A stretch of DNA of 53,197 bases from Selaginella moellendorffii (lineage: Eukaryota; Streptophyta; Lycopodiopsida; Selaginellales; Selaginellaceae): the NCBI RefSeq assembly GCF_000143415.4, contig NW_003314360.1, positions 372,190 to 425,386 of the forward strand. The letters run 5' to 3'. The translations under genes were made by a program, and so were the position numbers. Below, piece after piece: positions 36,279 through 47,414 of the stretch; within the stretch, counting starts at the first letter, position 1; every line of letters begins with the position of its first letter. The notes under the pieces were generated by a model, which was not told where the DNA came from, did no database searches, and worked only from the letters and a program-made list of their open reading frames with translations.

Positions 36279-36332
36279 TGAACAAGCCGAATCTGAAGCT
36301 AAAGAAGAGTGATGGCATGCGCGCACACACTA
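36279..36332 (+). repeat. Left arm of inverted repeats around the SPYYTPG-type gene
   Basis: GTGAACAAGCCGAATCTGAA, a short purine stretch, then GTGATGGCATG. Reverse-oriented relatives occur at 37468-37544 and 37615-37672, about 1.2-1.4 kb away, with the small gene at 36739-36996 between them. Each copy runs into the dispersed palindrome. Confidence 0.55.
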
Positions 36333-36738
36333 TTTGTTTGTTCATTGAGCGTGTGGTGAGCTTTCCAAGATGAACGTCATTCCTATTAGCCAGACATATA
36401 ACTTAATGGTGAGAACATTTAGATATTATTCAATGTTATCTTTTTCTAACGAATCTAATTGTGAAGGTATAGCAAGAGGCATTGCTAGTCTGGAGAAGTC
36501 ATTTAACTCATTTGATTTATTTTCATGAAACTAAATAACATTCATATTATTAAGGAATTTCTCTAGTACCTTTTTTTTACGACATAGAGGCTTGCATTTC
36601 TTTCAAAGGTGATTTAGTAAAAGGCCTGAGGGCACATGCCATTCTATTTCTCAGACTGGTATTAAGATATACTAGTGCAAAGGGAAAAAGGTATTTGGTG
36701 ATCAAGTAAATGGCATGAGGGCACACGCCATTATAAGT

Positions 36739-36996
36739 CTAAGCGCTAGTGGACACCTCCTTTTTGGTACTCTCAGCGGTACTATCATCCTTCTCCGGGT
36801 CAGTTGTTTTGCTTTGGATTGTTGTCTCTGACGTTACTGGGGCGTTCTCGATAGTTGTTAATGTTGCCGTTTGTTCAATAAAATGATCACCTGGAGTATA
36901 GTATGGGGAGTTTGGAAGACTTATATATTCTACATCTTCACTTATCTCCTTCTCCGTCTCCTTTTCTGCCTCACTTACAGATTTTGTGCTTGCCAT
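36739..36996 (-). CDS. Small Ser/Thr/Glu-rich protein with SLPNSPYYTPG motif, paralogue of 5847-6092
   Basis: Start chosen at MASTKSVSEAEK (36996) by alignment with the paralogue. Conserved features are YISLPNSPYYTPG, VTSETTIQSK and DSTAEST; an acidic KETEKEISEDVE run precedes them. Stop TAG at 36739-36741. Six bases past the stop begins a copy of the dispersed palindrome (36708-36732) that the 5847 paralogue lacks. Function unknown; probably disordered. Lying between inverted repeats, it may be accessory cargo of a mobile element. Confidence 0.5.
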   Translation of the reverse strand: MASTKSVSEAEKETEKEISEDVEYISLPNSPYYTPGDHFIEQTATLTTIENAPVTSETTIQSKTTDPEKDDSTAESTKKEVSTSA

Positions 36997-37467
36997 GAGA
37001 ACGCTCTTCACCCTAAAATATGGAGTTCACTGTGTTATAAAAGGAAACCAACACACACGCTGCAAGGGAATGATGGTACATAAAGCACGTAAGCCCACAA
37101 TATGGGTTTATGTGTCATTAATATGGGCCACACGCCATATTATTAGATTTATGCATGTGTGATTGGTAAATGCATATGTCACATCATCTTTGTTTTACCT
37201 CACACACTATATCAGGCCTAATGAACCATATCACATGTGCGCACATGCTATATATATGGAGAAGTATTATGCAAGGATAGAAAAATTCAATGCATGATTG
37301 TGGAGAGCAATGGCATGAAGCCACATGCTAAATAACATTTTAGAGAAAGAATTAAAATAAAAACATGCAAACAGTACTGAGTGGACCAAGACTTAGAAGT
37401 GCACAATTGAATGAGGTATTTCTAATAAATATTTCACTCACCTCATATAGGAATGGCTACCACTCTC

Positions 37468-37672
37468 AAATGGCGTATCGCCTCATGCCATCACCTCGCA
37501 ATTTGTTATAACAATCCGATGAATTCATATTCGGCTTGTTCACCTTGAACTTTAAGTAAGATTTGCTAGAACAACTAAGAATTTATACTTGTTATTTGTA
37601 TCATCTCACCTAGGAATGGCGTAAGGCCACATGCCATCACGCCTCCTCTGATTCAGATTCGGATTGTTCACC
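37468..37672 (-). repeat. Two tandem right-arm copies of the inverted repeat, each ending in the palindrome
   Basis: On the minus strand, 37640-37672 reads GTGAACAATCCGAATCTGAA and leads into palindrome 37615-37638; 37516-37544 reads GTGAACAAGCCGAATATGAA and leads into palindrome 37468-37492. The first could be the terminal exon of the adjacent DUF7869-like gene (GEQSESESEEA then TGA). Confidence 0.5.
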
Positions 37673-38904
37673 TTGAAATAAAATACATTAGAAACTTAGT
37701 AAAGGAATATTAATGAATCTCACCTTGAACCCAGGTTATGAATGCTCTTGCTGCATCTCTTGCATGGTCTGGCAGGTGATGGTGGCACTCTGCTTCCGCA
37801 TCCAACCATGCACAACATTATCCACCGATATGCTCATGCTGGGATCCCTTGGATTCAGCACCCATCTCTTTTCTAGGCAATCCTTCGTATATCCGGAACT
37901 TGGCTTGAACCACTCCACAGTTACATTGAAGGAGTTAGTTTCCGCGTCCTCCTCTGCATCAGTGATGCAGCGCCCCACCCATATCATTTGTTTTTTATTA
38001 CTGGGTCTGACAAGCACGACCATTCCTTTGCAGACCTGTACTGGATTGAATGCTGAATCCGGCTTCTTGTTCCTCGGCCCACAATAGTGATCCTCAACAT
38101 CATTATCTGTCACTGCATTTCCAGAGGACATTGTTCCACTACTATCTGGTGCTCTGGGTTCTGGCCAAAAGGACTCTTCCAATTCTTCATATACAACCGG
38201 CCCATTTTGGATAGCAGATATAATCTTCTCCCAGTATTCGAGCAAAGGCTTGCACCTCTGAAAATAGGATTCTCCACCAAACACCAACCCCCTCTTCCAG
38301 AAGGCAATATGCTGTCTAATCCCGGCCACTATACTTTCCTGGTCTTTGAGTCCATCCGGGTGCATCAGCCGTGGGGAACCCTGAGGAATTATAGGTTCCC
38401 CAGTTATGGGATCTCTCTTGAAGAGTTCAATGCCGTCCACTGGCAGCCACACTGTGTCCCATTCTCTCATCTTGTACCTCATCACTGGAGCATCGTCACG
38501 CATGCTGAAATGAAACTGAAGAGGCTTGGAGTGGCCAATCAGCGTTTCGGATCCGTCCCTGATGTAGCCTCTTACAAACCCCTTAAAGTCTGGAACCTCT
38601 GTCACAAGTGCAGCTTCAACAATGCCTTTGATGCAATTTTGGAATTCATCGTAGAGTTGTGGGAGGGTGAGGACATTGGATCGCCGGAGGGACTCTGCCA
38701 GGTGACTGAACATGGCATCGACGTCTTCATGAGTGTGCCCAACCATGAGAAAGCCAAGTGTAACCGTTTCAAATATGCCTTTGGCAACAAGCATCGCCAA
38801 GTACGCGAAGACGTACATGTTTTTGTTCTCACTGCCAGCATTGTCTGTTTGGAGCAGAAGATGGGGTGGAAGGCCACATCGGCCGCAAGAACTTCCTTGA
38901 GATT

Positions 38905-38973
38905 CTGCTTCGTTTGGATGAGGTTGTGCATTCACCGGGCGACCAGCCTCGTCGGAATGGCATGAGGCCTCAC
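38905..38973 (-). other. Candidate 69-nt palindrome-bearing intron, in frame
   Basis: Minus strand GTGAGGCC ... GAAGCAG. It contains the palindrome copy at 38956-38978 at its 5' end. Removing it joins GLS to QSQGSS without changing frame; leaving it in also keeps the frame open. Confidence 0.45.
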
Positions 38974-38989
38974 GTGATAACCCTATAAT

Positions 38990-39037
38990 CTGACGGCCAA
39001 CATATTCACTGGGATGGCATGGGGCCCCACACGATAC
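38990..39037 (-). other. Candidate 48-nt palindrome-bearing intron, in frame
   Basis: Minus strand GTATCGTG ... GGCCGTCAG with the palindrome variant GGGGCCCC at 39013-39035. Length divisible by three, no stop in the host frame. Confidence 0.45.
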
Positions 39038-40517
39038 TGCAAGCCTTTGCTCCTCCTCCAGCTGAACCCTGTATGGGGTTCGATCAACAAGGGCCTTATG
39101 CAAGGGTTGGCCGTTCAGCTCAGTCTGCGCACTTTGCAGAGACCTTAAGTGTTTTGCTAGGGACGCAATCATCATGTTTGCACCCCCGCCACCCCATAGA
39201 GGTACAAAGAAGTTCCTATAGTTCTGGGCACCATGCCCATGAGCGATTATGCCAAATAGAGACACAGACAGCTGCATGGATGAAGAGATTGCCTTGGGGG
39301 CAGGATTGAGTCGAGGTAAGCACATCTTTTTCTAGTCCATTTTGTCGTGGATGATGCAGAGGTAAGAGTCAGGTCTCTCCATGGAGAGAATCCTGTTATG
39401 ATAATATGCAGTCCTGCAACTTCTCTGCTCGATGTTGTGGTCGAGCCGCCTTCTAACCAATGTCTCTCGCTCTTGAGCGATGCAAGAATTCTTCGACAAA
39501 GCCATTTTGATAGCAGTGCACTCGTCACACTTTGAAAAGCTGGAGTACTTTCCTATACTCACATCCCTGAACCTGTTGCTCCACAATCTACTAAATCTAG
39601 ATTGGCTCAGCTTCTTGTAGCCATTACTCTGGAGTTCCCGATTCACATCTTCCAATATGGCCCCCTTGGTATACATGGAAGGGAGAACTCGTTGGGTGTC
39701 TCGAGTTCCATCTTCTAAGAGGCGGGTTTTATGTGGTTGCTGTTCGCTACATGTCTCGACAAACCTCTTGAAGATTGCCTCTCCATATACAACATGACCC
39801 CTGGTTTTGTGAGTACTGTCGTTCCCATGGACTGCCTATTGAACCCTTTGTTCCTCGAACTCAGTTTTGATTCTGTAGAATGTGGTTCGAGGGACTCCAT
39901 AAATGATTCTCCATGCCTTCATGCAGACCAAACCCCTCTGGAAGACCATGCCCCCCACCTGATGTTCTGAAGCATCAACAGATGACCGTAATGCCTTATA
40001 CACAAAATTGCGAGCTGCCTTCCAGGACAATGTCTTGTATCTTGCTCTCTCCTCTTCAATAGCATCCCAATCAGCATGTTGACAGCACCTCCTCTTGCAA
40101 CAAGCAACTGTCGAGACCATTCAAACCTCCATCGCCATTTTCTGCCTTTTCGGTTCGTTGCTCAGATCCCTTTGGCTGCGCTTTAGGAAGGTGTACTTTC
40201 TTTTCCCATGAAGAGATGTTCTGTCATCAGTTGTAGTGGTGTTTGATTGTGAATCCTTCACATTCTCAAACACTAAGTGCCTCAATTTCCACCGCACAAT
40301 GCTTCCAATAGTCAGACTGTTTTCTTCTGTGTCAACAACCTCTAAAATCGCAACTCCAATATCATCCCAGCCCAATTCTTGATTAGCAACCGCATCTCTT
40401 GGATCGACAACTGTGGCTAAGCCCTCAGCTACCACCTCCCCCTTGGGGTTGTTTAGAAACACCTTTGCCTGATCCATGTAGCACGGTTTTAAGATCCACG
40501 GAGGGACATGCGTCGCA

Positions 40518-41313
40518 NNNNNNNNNNNNNNNNNNNNNNNNNNNNNNNNNNNNNNNNNNNNNNNNNNNNNNNNNNNNNNNNNNNNNNNNNNNNNNNNNNN
40601 NNNNNNNNNNNNNNNNNNNNNNNNNNNNNNNNNNNNNNNNNNNNNNNNNNNNNNNNNNNNNNNNNNNNNNNNNNNNNNNNNNNNNNNNNNNNNNNNNNNN
40701 NNNNNNNNNNNNNNNNNNNNNNNNNNNNNNNNNNNNNNNNNNNNNNNNNNNNNNNNNNNNNNNNNNNNNNNNNNNNNNNNNNNNNNNNNNNNNNNNNNNN
40801 NNNNNNNNNNNNNNNNNNNNNNNNNNNNNNNNNNNNNNNNNNNNNNNNNNNNNNNNNNNNNNNNNNNNNNNNNNNNNNNNNNNNNNNNNNNNNNNNNNNN
40901 NNNNNNNNNNNNNNNNNNNNNNNNNNNNNNNNNNNNNNNNNNNNNNNNNNNNNNNNNNNNNNNNNNNNNNNNNNNNNNNNNNNNNNNNNNNNNNNNNNNN
41001 NNNNNNNNNNNNNNNNNNNNNNNNNNNNNNNNNNNNNNNNNNNNNNNNNNNNNNNNNNNNNNNNNNNNNNNNNNNNNNNNNNNNNNNNNNNNNNNNNNNN
41101 NNNNNNNNNNNNNNNNNNNNNNNNNNNNNNNNNNNNNNNNNNNNNNNNNNNNNNNNNNNNNNNNNNNNNNNNNNNNNNNNNNNNNNNNNNNNNNNNNNNN
41201 NNNNNNNNNNNNNNNNNNNNNNNNNNNNNNNNNNNNNNNNNNNNNNNNNNNNNNNNNNNNNNNNNNNNNNNNNNNNNNNNNNNNNNNNNNNNNNNNNNNN
41301 NNNNNNNNNNNNN
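40518..41313. other. Assembly gap (796 N)
   Basis: Run of N. It separates the 5' end of the DUF7869-like frame from the foldback palindrome and may hide the start of that gene. Confidence 1.
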
Positions 41314-41330
41314 ATTAGTGGTACCACTAA

Positions 41331-41520
41331 TGGCATGAGGCCTCACGCTATCTTTGGCCCCTGCTAGCCTGTTGTTATATTCCTTTTGCCTTGCTGCAAC
41401 TGTATATATTTTTGTGTGCGTGACTAGTCACCCATACAAAAATATATACAGTTGCAACAAGGCAAAAGGAATATGGCAATAGGCTAGCAGGGGCCAAAGA
41501 TGGCATGAGGCCTCATGCCA
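41331..41520. mobile_element. 190-bp loopless foldback palindrome, possible MITE
   Basis: The two 95-bp arms meet at GTGACT/AGTCAC (41420-41431) with no spacer, and differ at roughly eight positions with no gap. Each outer end is a copy of the 22-bp palindrome. A third, more diverged half-unit in direct orientation follows at 41521-41620, again ending in the palindrome. Confidence 0.8.
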
Positions 41521-41713
41521 TCTTGATATACACACAGCTGCAGGCAAGTAAAAACATACATGACAATACGCTAGCCATGAAATTGCAAGGGCCCAAGATG
41601 GCATGTGGCCTCATGCCATTTCTAAATGTGGTCCTAAGCCATTCCATGGTGAACATACCAGGAAGCACAAGTGCCGAATATCAAGAGGAAGCGGTAGCCA
41701 CACCAAAGACAGT

Positions 41714-41833
41714 GCCGCTCGCAACACCGCAACTATTCGTAGCGCCGCTCGCAACACCGCAACTGCTCGTAGCGCCGCTCGCAACACCGCAACTGCTCGT
41801 AGCGCCGCTCGCACAAATTGCCACTCGTATAAA
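41714..41833 (+). repeat. 30-bp GC-rich tandem repeat
   Basis: Units start GCCGCTCGCAACACCGC at 41714, 41744, 41774 and 41804, then degenerate to about 41900. All frames are largely open (AARNTATARS or APLATPQLLV ten-residue repeats). Coding is possible but not supported otherwise. Confidence 0.8.
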
Positions 41834-41899
41834 CTGCCGCTCGCATAAACTGCTGCTCGCAATGGCACTCGCAATGCCGCAACCGCTCGTAGACGCATA

Positions 41900-43097
41900 A
41901 ACCACAGCTCACAACGCCGCTTACACAAGCAGCGCTCATTGCGCTCAGCGGAACCAAGAACACGGCGCACAAAAATGATAGACCTAGGAATGAGTTCAAG
42001 AATTCAAAAATAACACACGCTTGAACGTCACATCAAATCCTCTGACAAACCAGATCTTATGATTCCTCTGACAAATTTCAAACTGAGTAGCTTCTAGACT
42101 TTGCTGTCGGAGGTTGAACTTTGTCACATCATGTCCTTGCCTCGATCCAGCTGTGCCATGTCAGTGATTCGAACTTTGCCATGCCATGTCAGCGATCCGC
42201 GCCAAGATTATTCGCCGTGTAAAGGAATAATTATGCTGTGTGTGTACGTCCATTTATGGCAATATAAGGCCACACGCCATTCAAAGAATAATGCTAGTCG
42301 AGCATTTTTTGGTGCATTTTTGGGTTCAAACTTGCATGAGCCCACACGCTATAAAGTTTACCTGTACCAAAAATAGAAACAGCTTTATTTACTTGGGAAT
42401 TTAAGTGGTTGAGGCATTTTTAAACTTACAAACACATGCCCTACTTACGTTCCTTTGGTTGCTTAAAATTCAAAAATATTATAAACCTTTCTTTTTGCAT
42501 TTTCAATGTTTTCAATTATGGTTTTTGATTTTCGCAAGACCAGCCTAGTAATTAGCAATTCAGTAGCTTGATAAACATGCAAATACAGAACTTGATGCAA
42601 AATCCTTTGATATGTTAGGACCATAAACACATTTCAATAGAGAGGGTCCTTTCATTTCATAACTCCTTACGTAGATCTTGGTGAAACCAGAGTTAGTGAA
42701 GTTGGTTTCAACATTGCTAAACATTGTAAGGCTCGTGTAGTCTCATGTGGTGTCCGATCGAGATGCTTCTTTGCAGGGTCATTAAGAAGGACATTGTATA
42801 CCATTCTTTATTTAGCTGAACATCTGGCATTTTTGGAAATACAAGATGCTTTGGAATATCCAATCATAAATGGTATAAATATAGCGAGGGTATTAAATGA
42901 TATCCCAATCCTGATCTTTCTTTTGGATTTCGCGTGCATGCAGTCCGAGGAATGATGACATTGCGGATTTCTTTTGGATTTCACGTGCATGCATGCACGC
43001 GGCGATCCAGAAATTAATGGTGGCGCCCAAGTCCGACGAATGATGACGTTGCGGGATTACCAAACGTCGTGACATTTCACGCGTGTGAGGTTAGGTT
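41900..43097. other. No confirmed gene; holds two palindrome copies
   Basis: Around 42332-42354 the minus strand reads CAG then GTAAACTTTATAG, a good donor beside a palindrome copy, so a minus-strand transcript with short introns may cross here. Imperfect repeats around TTTTGGATTTC(A/G)CGTGCATGCA occur at 42914-42995. Confidence 0.35.
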
Positions 43098-43565
43098 TTG
43101 CATTTTGCTTCGTACTCGTGCTTGCACACTCGCGCTTGCATCGCGCTCCCACTCGCGATCACGCTCACATTCGCGCTCATCTACCTTCTCTACAGGTTTC
43201 TCGTGTGCATCGGCGTCCACTTGAGCTTGCATCACACTCGCGCTCGCATCGCGCTCGTGTGCATTGGCGTCCACTTCAAGACACACCCAGTTTGTAACTT
43301 CGCCGCCAACTCCGCCGCCCACTCCGCCACCCACACACAGCCCACTTGGCATCCCGGGAGATTTCAGCGCCACTCTCCAACTGTAAGTGGCAGAGTAGCC
43401 TTGCTGCTACGATCCGCTGCACACACAATGCACATTCGCCAGCGAGTCCGGCCTCGATTGTCACGCCTCCATTTGGCTTCAAATGGTAAGTCTTTTAGGC
43501 CAAGTAGAAAATGGCATGAGGCCACATGCCATTCAGCCAAGGGAACGGACTTGGAAGAATCAGCC

Positions 43566-43601
<36 letters not shown>

Positions 43602-43606
43602 ACTTT
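43098..43606 (+). other. Candidate upstream exons of the second ParB-like gene, cut by the LINE stack
   Basis: An open plus frame runs through the 51-nt candidate intron at 43486-43536 and continues as KGTDLEESAGKEDPVELDSS, which is exon-like. It stops at the target sequence CTAGTCCGACTTT where the LINE stack begins. After the stack (51354) the sequence resumes and reaches a second identical intron at 51415. Continuity of one gene is inference. Confidence 0.35.
43486..43536 (+). other. Candidate 51-nt palindrome-bearing intron, copy 1
   Basis: GTAAGTCTTTTAGGCC ... GCCATTCAG with the palindrome at 43510-43533. Identical over all 51 bases to 51415-51465, while the flanking exon bases differ apart from ATG just before the donor. 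Confidence 0.6.
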
Positions 43607-45263
43607 GTCAATGGGGGCTTTTCATATTTATCCTCTTGAAAAACCATAGAGGTCTAGTTTCGACATGCTCGAAACTGGCAAAGAGCATATGGGGGGGTTG
43701 AGAAGAGGGGAGGATCCCTAGAACTAGAGTGCGGTTCGGTTCTGTGCAGATCAGATCAAGGAACTAGTGTCCGGTTCTGTGCTGCCCAAAGCCATGCCAC
43801 TCACTCCGCAAACGCGTGCTCCCTATCCGTACTGGTGGTGAACTTCGCGCCTTATCCATGGTCCTCAGCCTCATCTCTCCCATGTGGTTGCATCTACAGA
43901 TGTGAAGGACTTGAGTCAATCGTGAGATCAGTGAAGGTACACCGCCCTTGCTTGATCTCCATCTGTATGACGCCTACAGTTTTCCAGAGATATAAGAAGC
44001 CCCTGGAGATGTACTGTCCTGGATCCCACAGTGCGGTGAACTGAGGAGGAGTGTGCCGTCTCCGGTAATGGTGATGCTGCTGCTGCCTGGGAGTCCTCTC
44101 CTCGCTGCTGTGTGACTGATCCCCTCCAACTGGGATTGCTGTTTCCAGCCTCCCATCAGGCCGTGCAAGTGTAGTGCCGCCACGCCAGTCCCACGGCCTC
44201 ATACCAGTGTAGCCGTACCCTTGGCACTATCCATCTGGAATCACAACCAAAGGCGAGCCGCTCCTTTCGGATCCGGGTTGAAGCTACGTTTCCGTACTCC
44301 AACAAGCTAGCCTGATGCAGCTTCTGACACGAGCCGTGCCCCTCGAAACATCCCATACATCAAATGGCGTTGCTCCGAGTGCCTTGATCATGGTGGATCC
44401 ACAACCAAGGCAAGAAAGGGATCAGCCAACACAGCTGTACCGTACAAATTGGGACTTCAGTGTGCCGTCGAAAGTTGTTCCTTTGCCGATTGGGACTAGG
44501 TGTACAATCGGAGGGTAGGGAAGTGCTGCCACGTAGTTTGAAGGACCCGGTGCGTGTCGGAGAATAGTGTCCTTTGCATATTCAAACGAGCAGCCGTAAC
44601 GGCGCCAAGCGAGTTGTCCCCTCCTTAGGTGGAGCTTGGCTCTCCGGACCCCAAAACTCCGAACCCCAAGTGAATGAGGAAGGAAGGACGCTGCCGATGA
44701 GGTTCTGTGCAGCTAGTGTCCTTGGAAGAAGTTCCAGCAACCGTGGACTCCAAAGCCCCCAACTTGAACCATGTTCCGAAATTTGAACGTTTGGATCTTG
44801 CTCGTGAACCGTTGGATTGCCACGAAGTTTTGCTGGCGTGTGCTCCTTCGGAGGATCTATCTTCCCACCGTTGCGATCAGTGAAAAGGTACGTGGTTCAG
44901 CCGCCGCCGCAATCCCCAGGTCGTCCATAACCCTAGCCGCCACCAGAGATAGGGTCGCCTTGATCTCCTGATTCCTGGCTCCAAATCGCCTGTTCTTGGA
45001 CTCAGAATGATCGTGGGGATGTGCTCTCTCCAGCCGTGAAAAAGAATCGTGGGAAATCCATGTGGAGAGCTCGCAGTGACTAAAAGAGTACTCTTGACGC
45101 TTTCTCGCTCATGGAACATGCAAATCCAGTGAAACCAAGGCACGGCTTGCTCTCAGCATCGTCCTTATTGCTCTCCTAGTCCTACTCCTACTCTGGATCA
45201 AGCACGAAAGTCGACTCTCAAGGCACTCCTCTTCTCGCTAAACTTAGGGTTTTTTTTCTCTCT
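43607..45263 (-). mobile_element. Non-autonomous LINE-type element, 1.66 kb, 3' end at left
   Basis: Bounded by CTAGTCCGACTTT (43594-43606) and CTAGTCCGACTTTT (45264-45277). On the minus strand it starts with an A-rich run and CCCTAAGTTTAGCG and ends with a conserved stem (GTTTCGA...TCGAAAC, 43657-43675) and an A tail. No RT is visible. A 5'-truncated, nearly identical copy is at 47916-48910. The minus frame at 43894-44202 is conserved between the two copies but unidentified. Confidence 0.65.
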
Positions 45264-45296
45264 CTAGTCCGACTTTTCACTAGTCCGACTTTTTTT

Positions 45297-47376
45297 GTTA
45301 AACGGGGCTTTTATTCACCAGAAAACCAAAACTGGGCTGAGTTTCGTTAAGGCACGAAACCAGCAAAGAGCCGCGACAGAAAGTTTCGTCGTGCACGAAA
45401 CCAACAAAGAGCAATAGGGGGGGTCTTCACGTGGAGGTACTTTGTAGAAAAACTCGCCGCAGACTTTTATCTCAAGCCATGGTCTTGAGTAGAGCCAGCA
45501 GAAAGATGATGGGAGAAGCTCCAAGTACCAAGGAACCAGCCTTTACGACTTGAGAGTAGAGTTACTGAAGAACTTGTCTCTCTTGATCCCTTAAGGAGAG
45601 ACTCCAGGTGCCAAGGGGTCAGTGCTGAGAGGGGAGTTGCTCACAAGCTTGACGGCTCATGCTGTCGCGATTGTGGAATCCAGAACCCTGTCCAGTGGCG
45701 TCCACAATCACTCGTGAGTACTTGCCTCTCTTGATCCCCTCAGAGGGCATGCCTTACATCGTCTTTGTGCCTCGTCGAGTCTCTGAACTGAAGTGTATCT
45801 GACCATAAGTATTTCTTGAAACCTTGGAGGTACCCCATGGACGTACACTGCTCTCCCTTGGTTTCTTCTTGTGCACTTTCATATCTGCCCCCCGCTGTAA
45901 GCTGCTGATGATCGGACCCTACTGAGACTCAGTACCAATCTTGTCGCTCGTCGGTGTCGAGTGCTCTTGTTGGTGCCTTTGCTCTGGTCCATGTCTTTAT
46001 CTTGAGTGTCTTCATAGCTAGGGCCAAAGAACTCATTCATTGTGACCACACTAAACACCCTCAATTGTCGTAGAGAAGCTGGATGTTTGCCCAAGTGTTG
46101 GTGACGAAATCCTCCTCACGTGGGGAGCCTTGTTTCCAAACCTCCACCATTGTCGACCTTGAAGAAACCCACAAAGAGAACCACCTCCTTGATAAGTCAT
46201 CAAGATCGACAAACTTGAAGCAAGGTCGCGTACGACACCATCACTTCAAGCTCCCAATCCTTGGCAAGAATCACCTTACAAGTCTTGGGGATGAAGAGGA
46301 TCTCCTTCACCTTGCTTGAGCTCACCACTGTCCATGGAGCAGGCCTCCAGACCCCCAGAAAGAAAACCGTGGAGTAACGAAGGACAAGTCTAAGCAGCAA
46401 GCCGAGGACTCAAATACTTAGATCTCCTTCCTCCACCGTTTGATCTTCCTGAAAATCTGAAGGCCGACTCTCCATATTCAGCTCCAACTTCTCACCGACG
46501 TGATCTCGAAACGAGTGCATTAGCCAGGAGAACCAGCCGCTCGAACTTACACTGGACTTCACTTGTTTGAACCATGAAACTTGAGCTGACAGATCTTGCA
46601 GCCCAGCCGTTAGATCTTCGTGAAACTTTGTAGGCGCAATCTCCCTAGCGTCTTCTAGCTTCTCACCAGAGCGATTTTTGGTCCGATGTCGCCTAAAGCA
46701 GCCACAGCTGACCCATTCTCGCCTCAAACCTTAGCCGCCCAAGTGCCTAGGGTCACTTGTATCTTCCCAGATCTTTATCCAAACGGCCTGCATCTAGTGA
46801 CAGAGTGTCTTTGCCTTGTAGAACCCCAGCCGTGGAGAAGAAAAGAGAAGCCCAGCCGGTGATGAGTGCCAGACGCTCAAACTTCCACTGGCCCACACTT
46901 GCTTGAACCGTGAACTTCGAGCAGACGGATCTCGCAACCCAGCCGTTAGATCTTCTTGAAATCTTGTAGTTGCAGTCTCCCTGGTGTCTTCTAGCTTCTC
47001 ACCAGAGCGATCTCAGATCAGATGGCGCATATAGCAGTCGCAGCCGACCCTTGCTCACCCCGAACCCTAGCCGCCGACATGACTAGGGCCACTTCGATCT
47101 TCTCGGATTTCAATCCAAACGGCCTGCAGATAGCGACAGAGTGTTGCCTTGCATTGTAGGAGCCCAGCCGTGGATAGAACAGAGAAGACCAGCCAGTGAT
47201 GAGAGCAAAACAAAAGATTTTTCGATGAAGTGCCCAATATTGCTTGTGCCTTCGATTCTTGAGGGGGCGCCTTGATTCAGCAGCTCACAGGACTTCTACA
47301 CTACCTCCTCTACACTAGATCTGGCCACGGAAGTCGACTCTCAATGCGCCATCTCCTCCTCTCCGTCTAGGGTTTT
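45297..47376 (-). mobile_element. Second non-autonomous LINE-type element, 2.1 kb
   Basis: Lies between CTAGTCCGACTTTTT-type targets at 45279-45296 and 47377-47390. The 5' end (minus AAAACCCTAGACGG) and the 3' stem-loops (45341-45360, 45383-45401) match the pattern of its neighbours although the body differs. It contains a diverged tandem duplication, about 334-bp period (46547-46810 and 46881-47145), around CAGCCGTTAGATCTTC. No coding region recognised. Confidence 0.6.
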
Positions 47377-47414
47377 CTAGTCCGACTTTTCTAGTCCCAC
47401 TAGTCCGACTTTTT

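Larger units (their letters stand above)
37736..40477 (-). pseudogene. DUF7869-like putative DDE transposase, one frame with three internal stops
   Basis: A single 914-codon frame on the minus strand is broken only by TGA (40121), TAG (39836) and TAG (39332). Parts in order: a small N-terminal domain (FLNNPKGEVVAEGLATVVD); a cysteine cluster CCKRRCC and a helical region; MD-stop-KKMCLP, where DQ is expected; LLQTDNAGSENKN (38821-38860); MVGHTHEDVDAMF (38711-38746); and a C-terminal SH3-like stretch with MIWVGRCITDAEED. The TDN...ENKN and GHTHEDVD signatures match a widespread family I recall as DUF7869. The acidic motifs suggest an RNase H-like transposase, which is inference. Two palindrome-bearing in-frame segments (38905-38973, 38990-39037) may be introns. 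The 5' end runs toward the N gap. Confidence 0.7.

Noticed and set aside
40399-41367. Open frames across the N run
   Set aside because: Unknown bases cannot support a reading frame.
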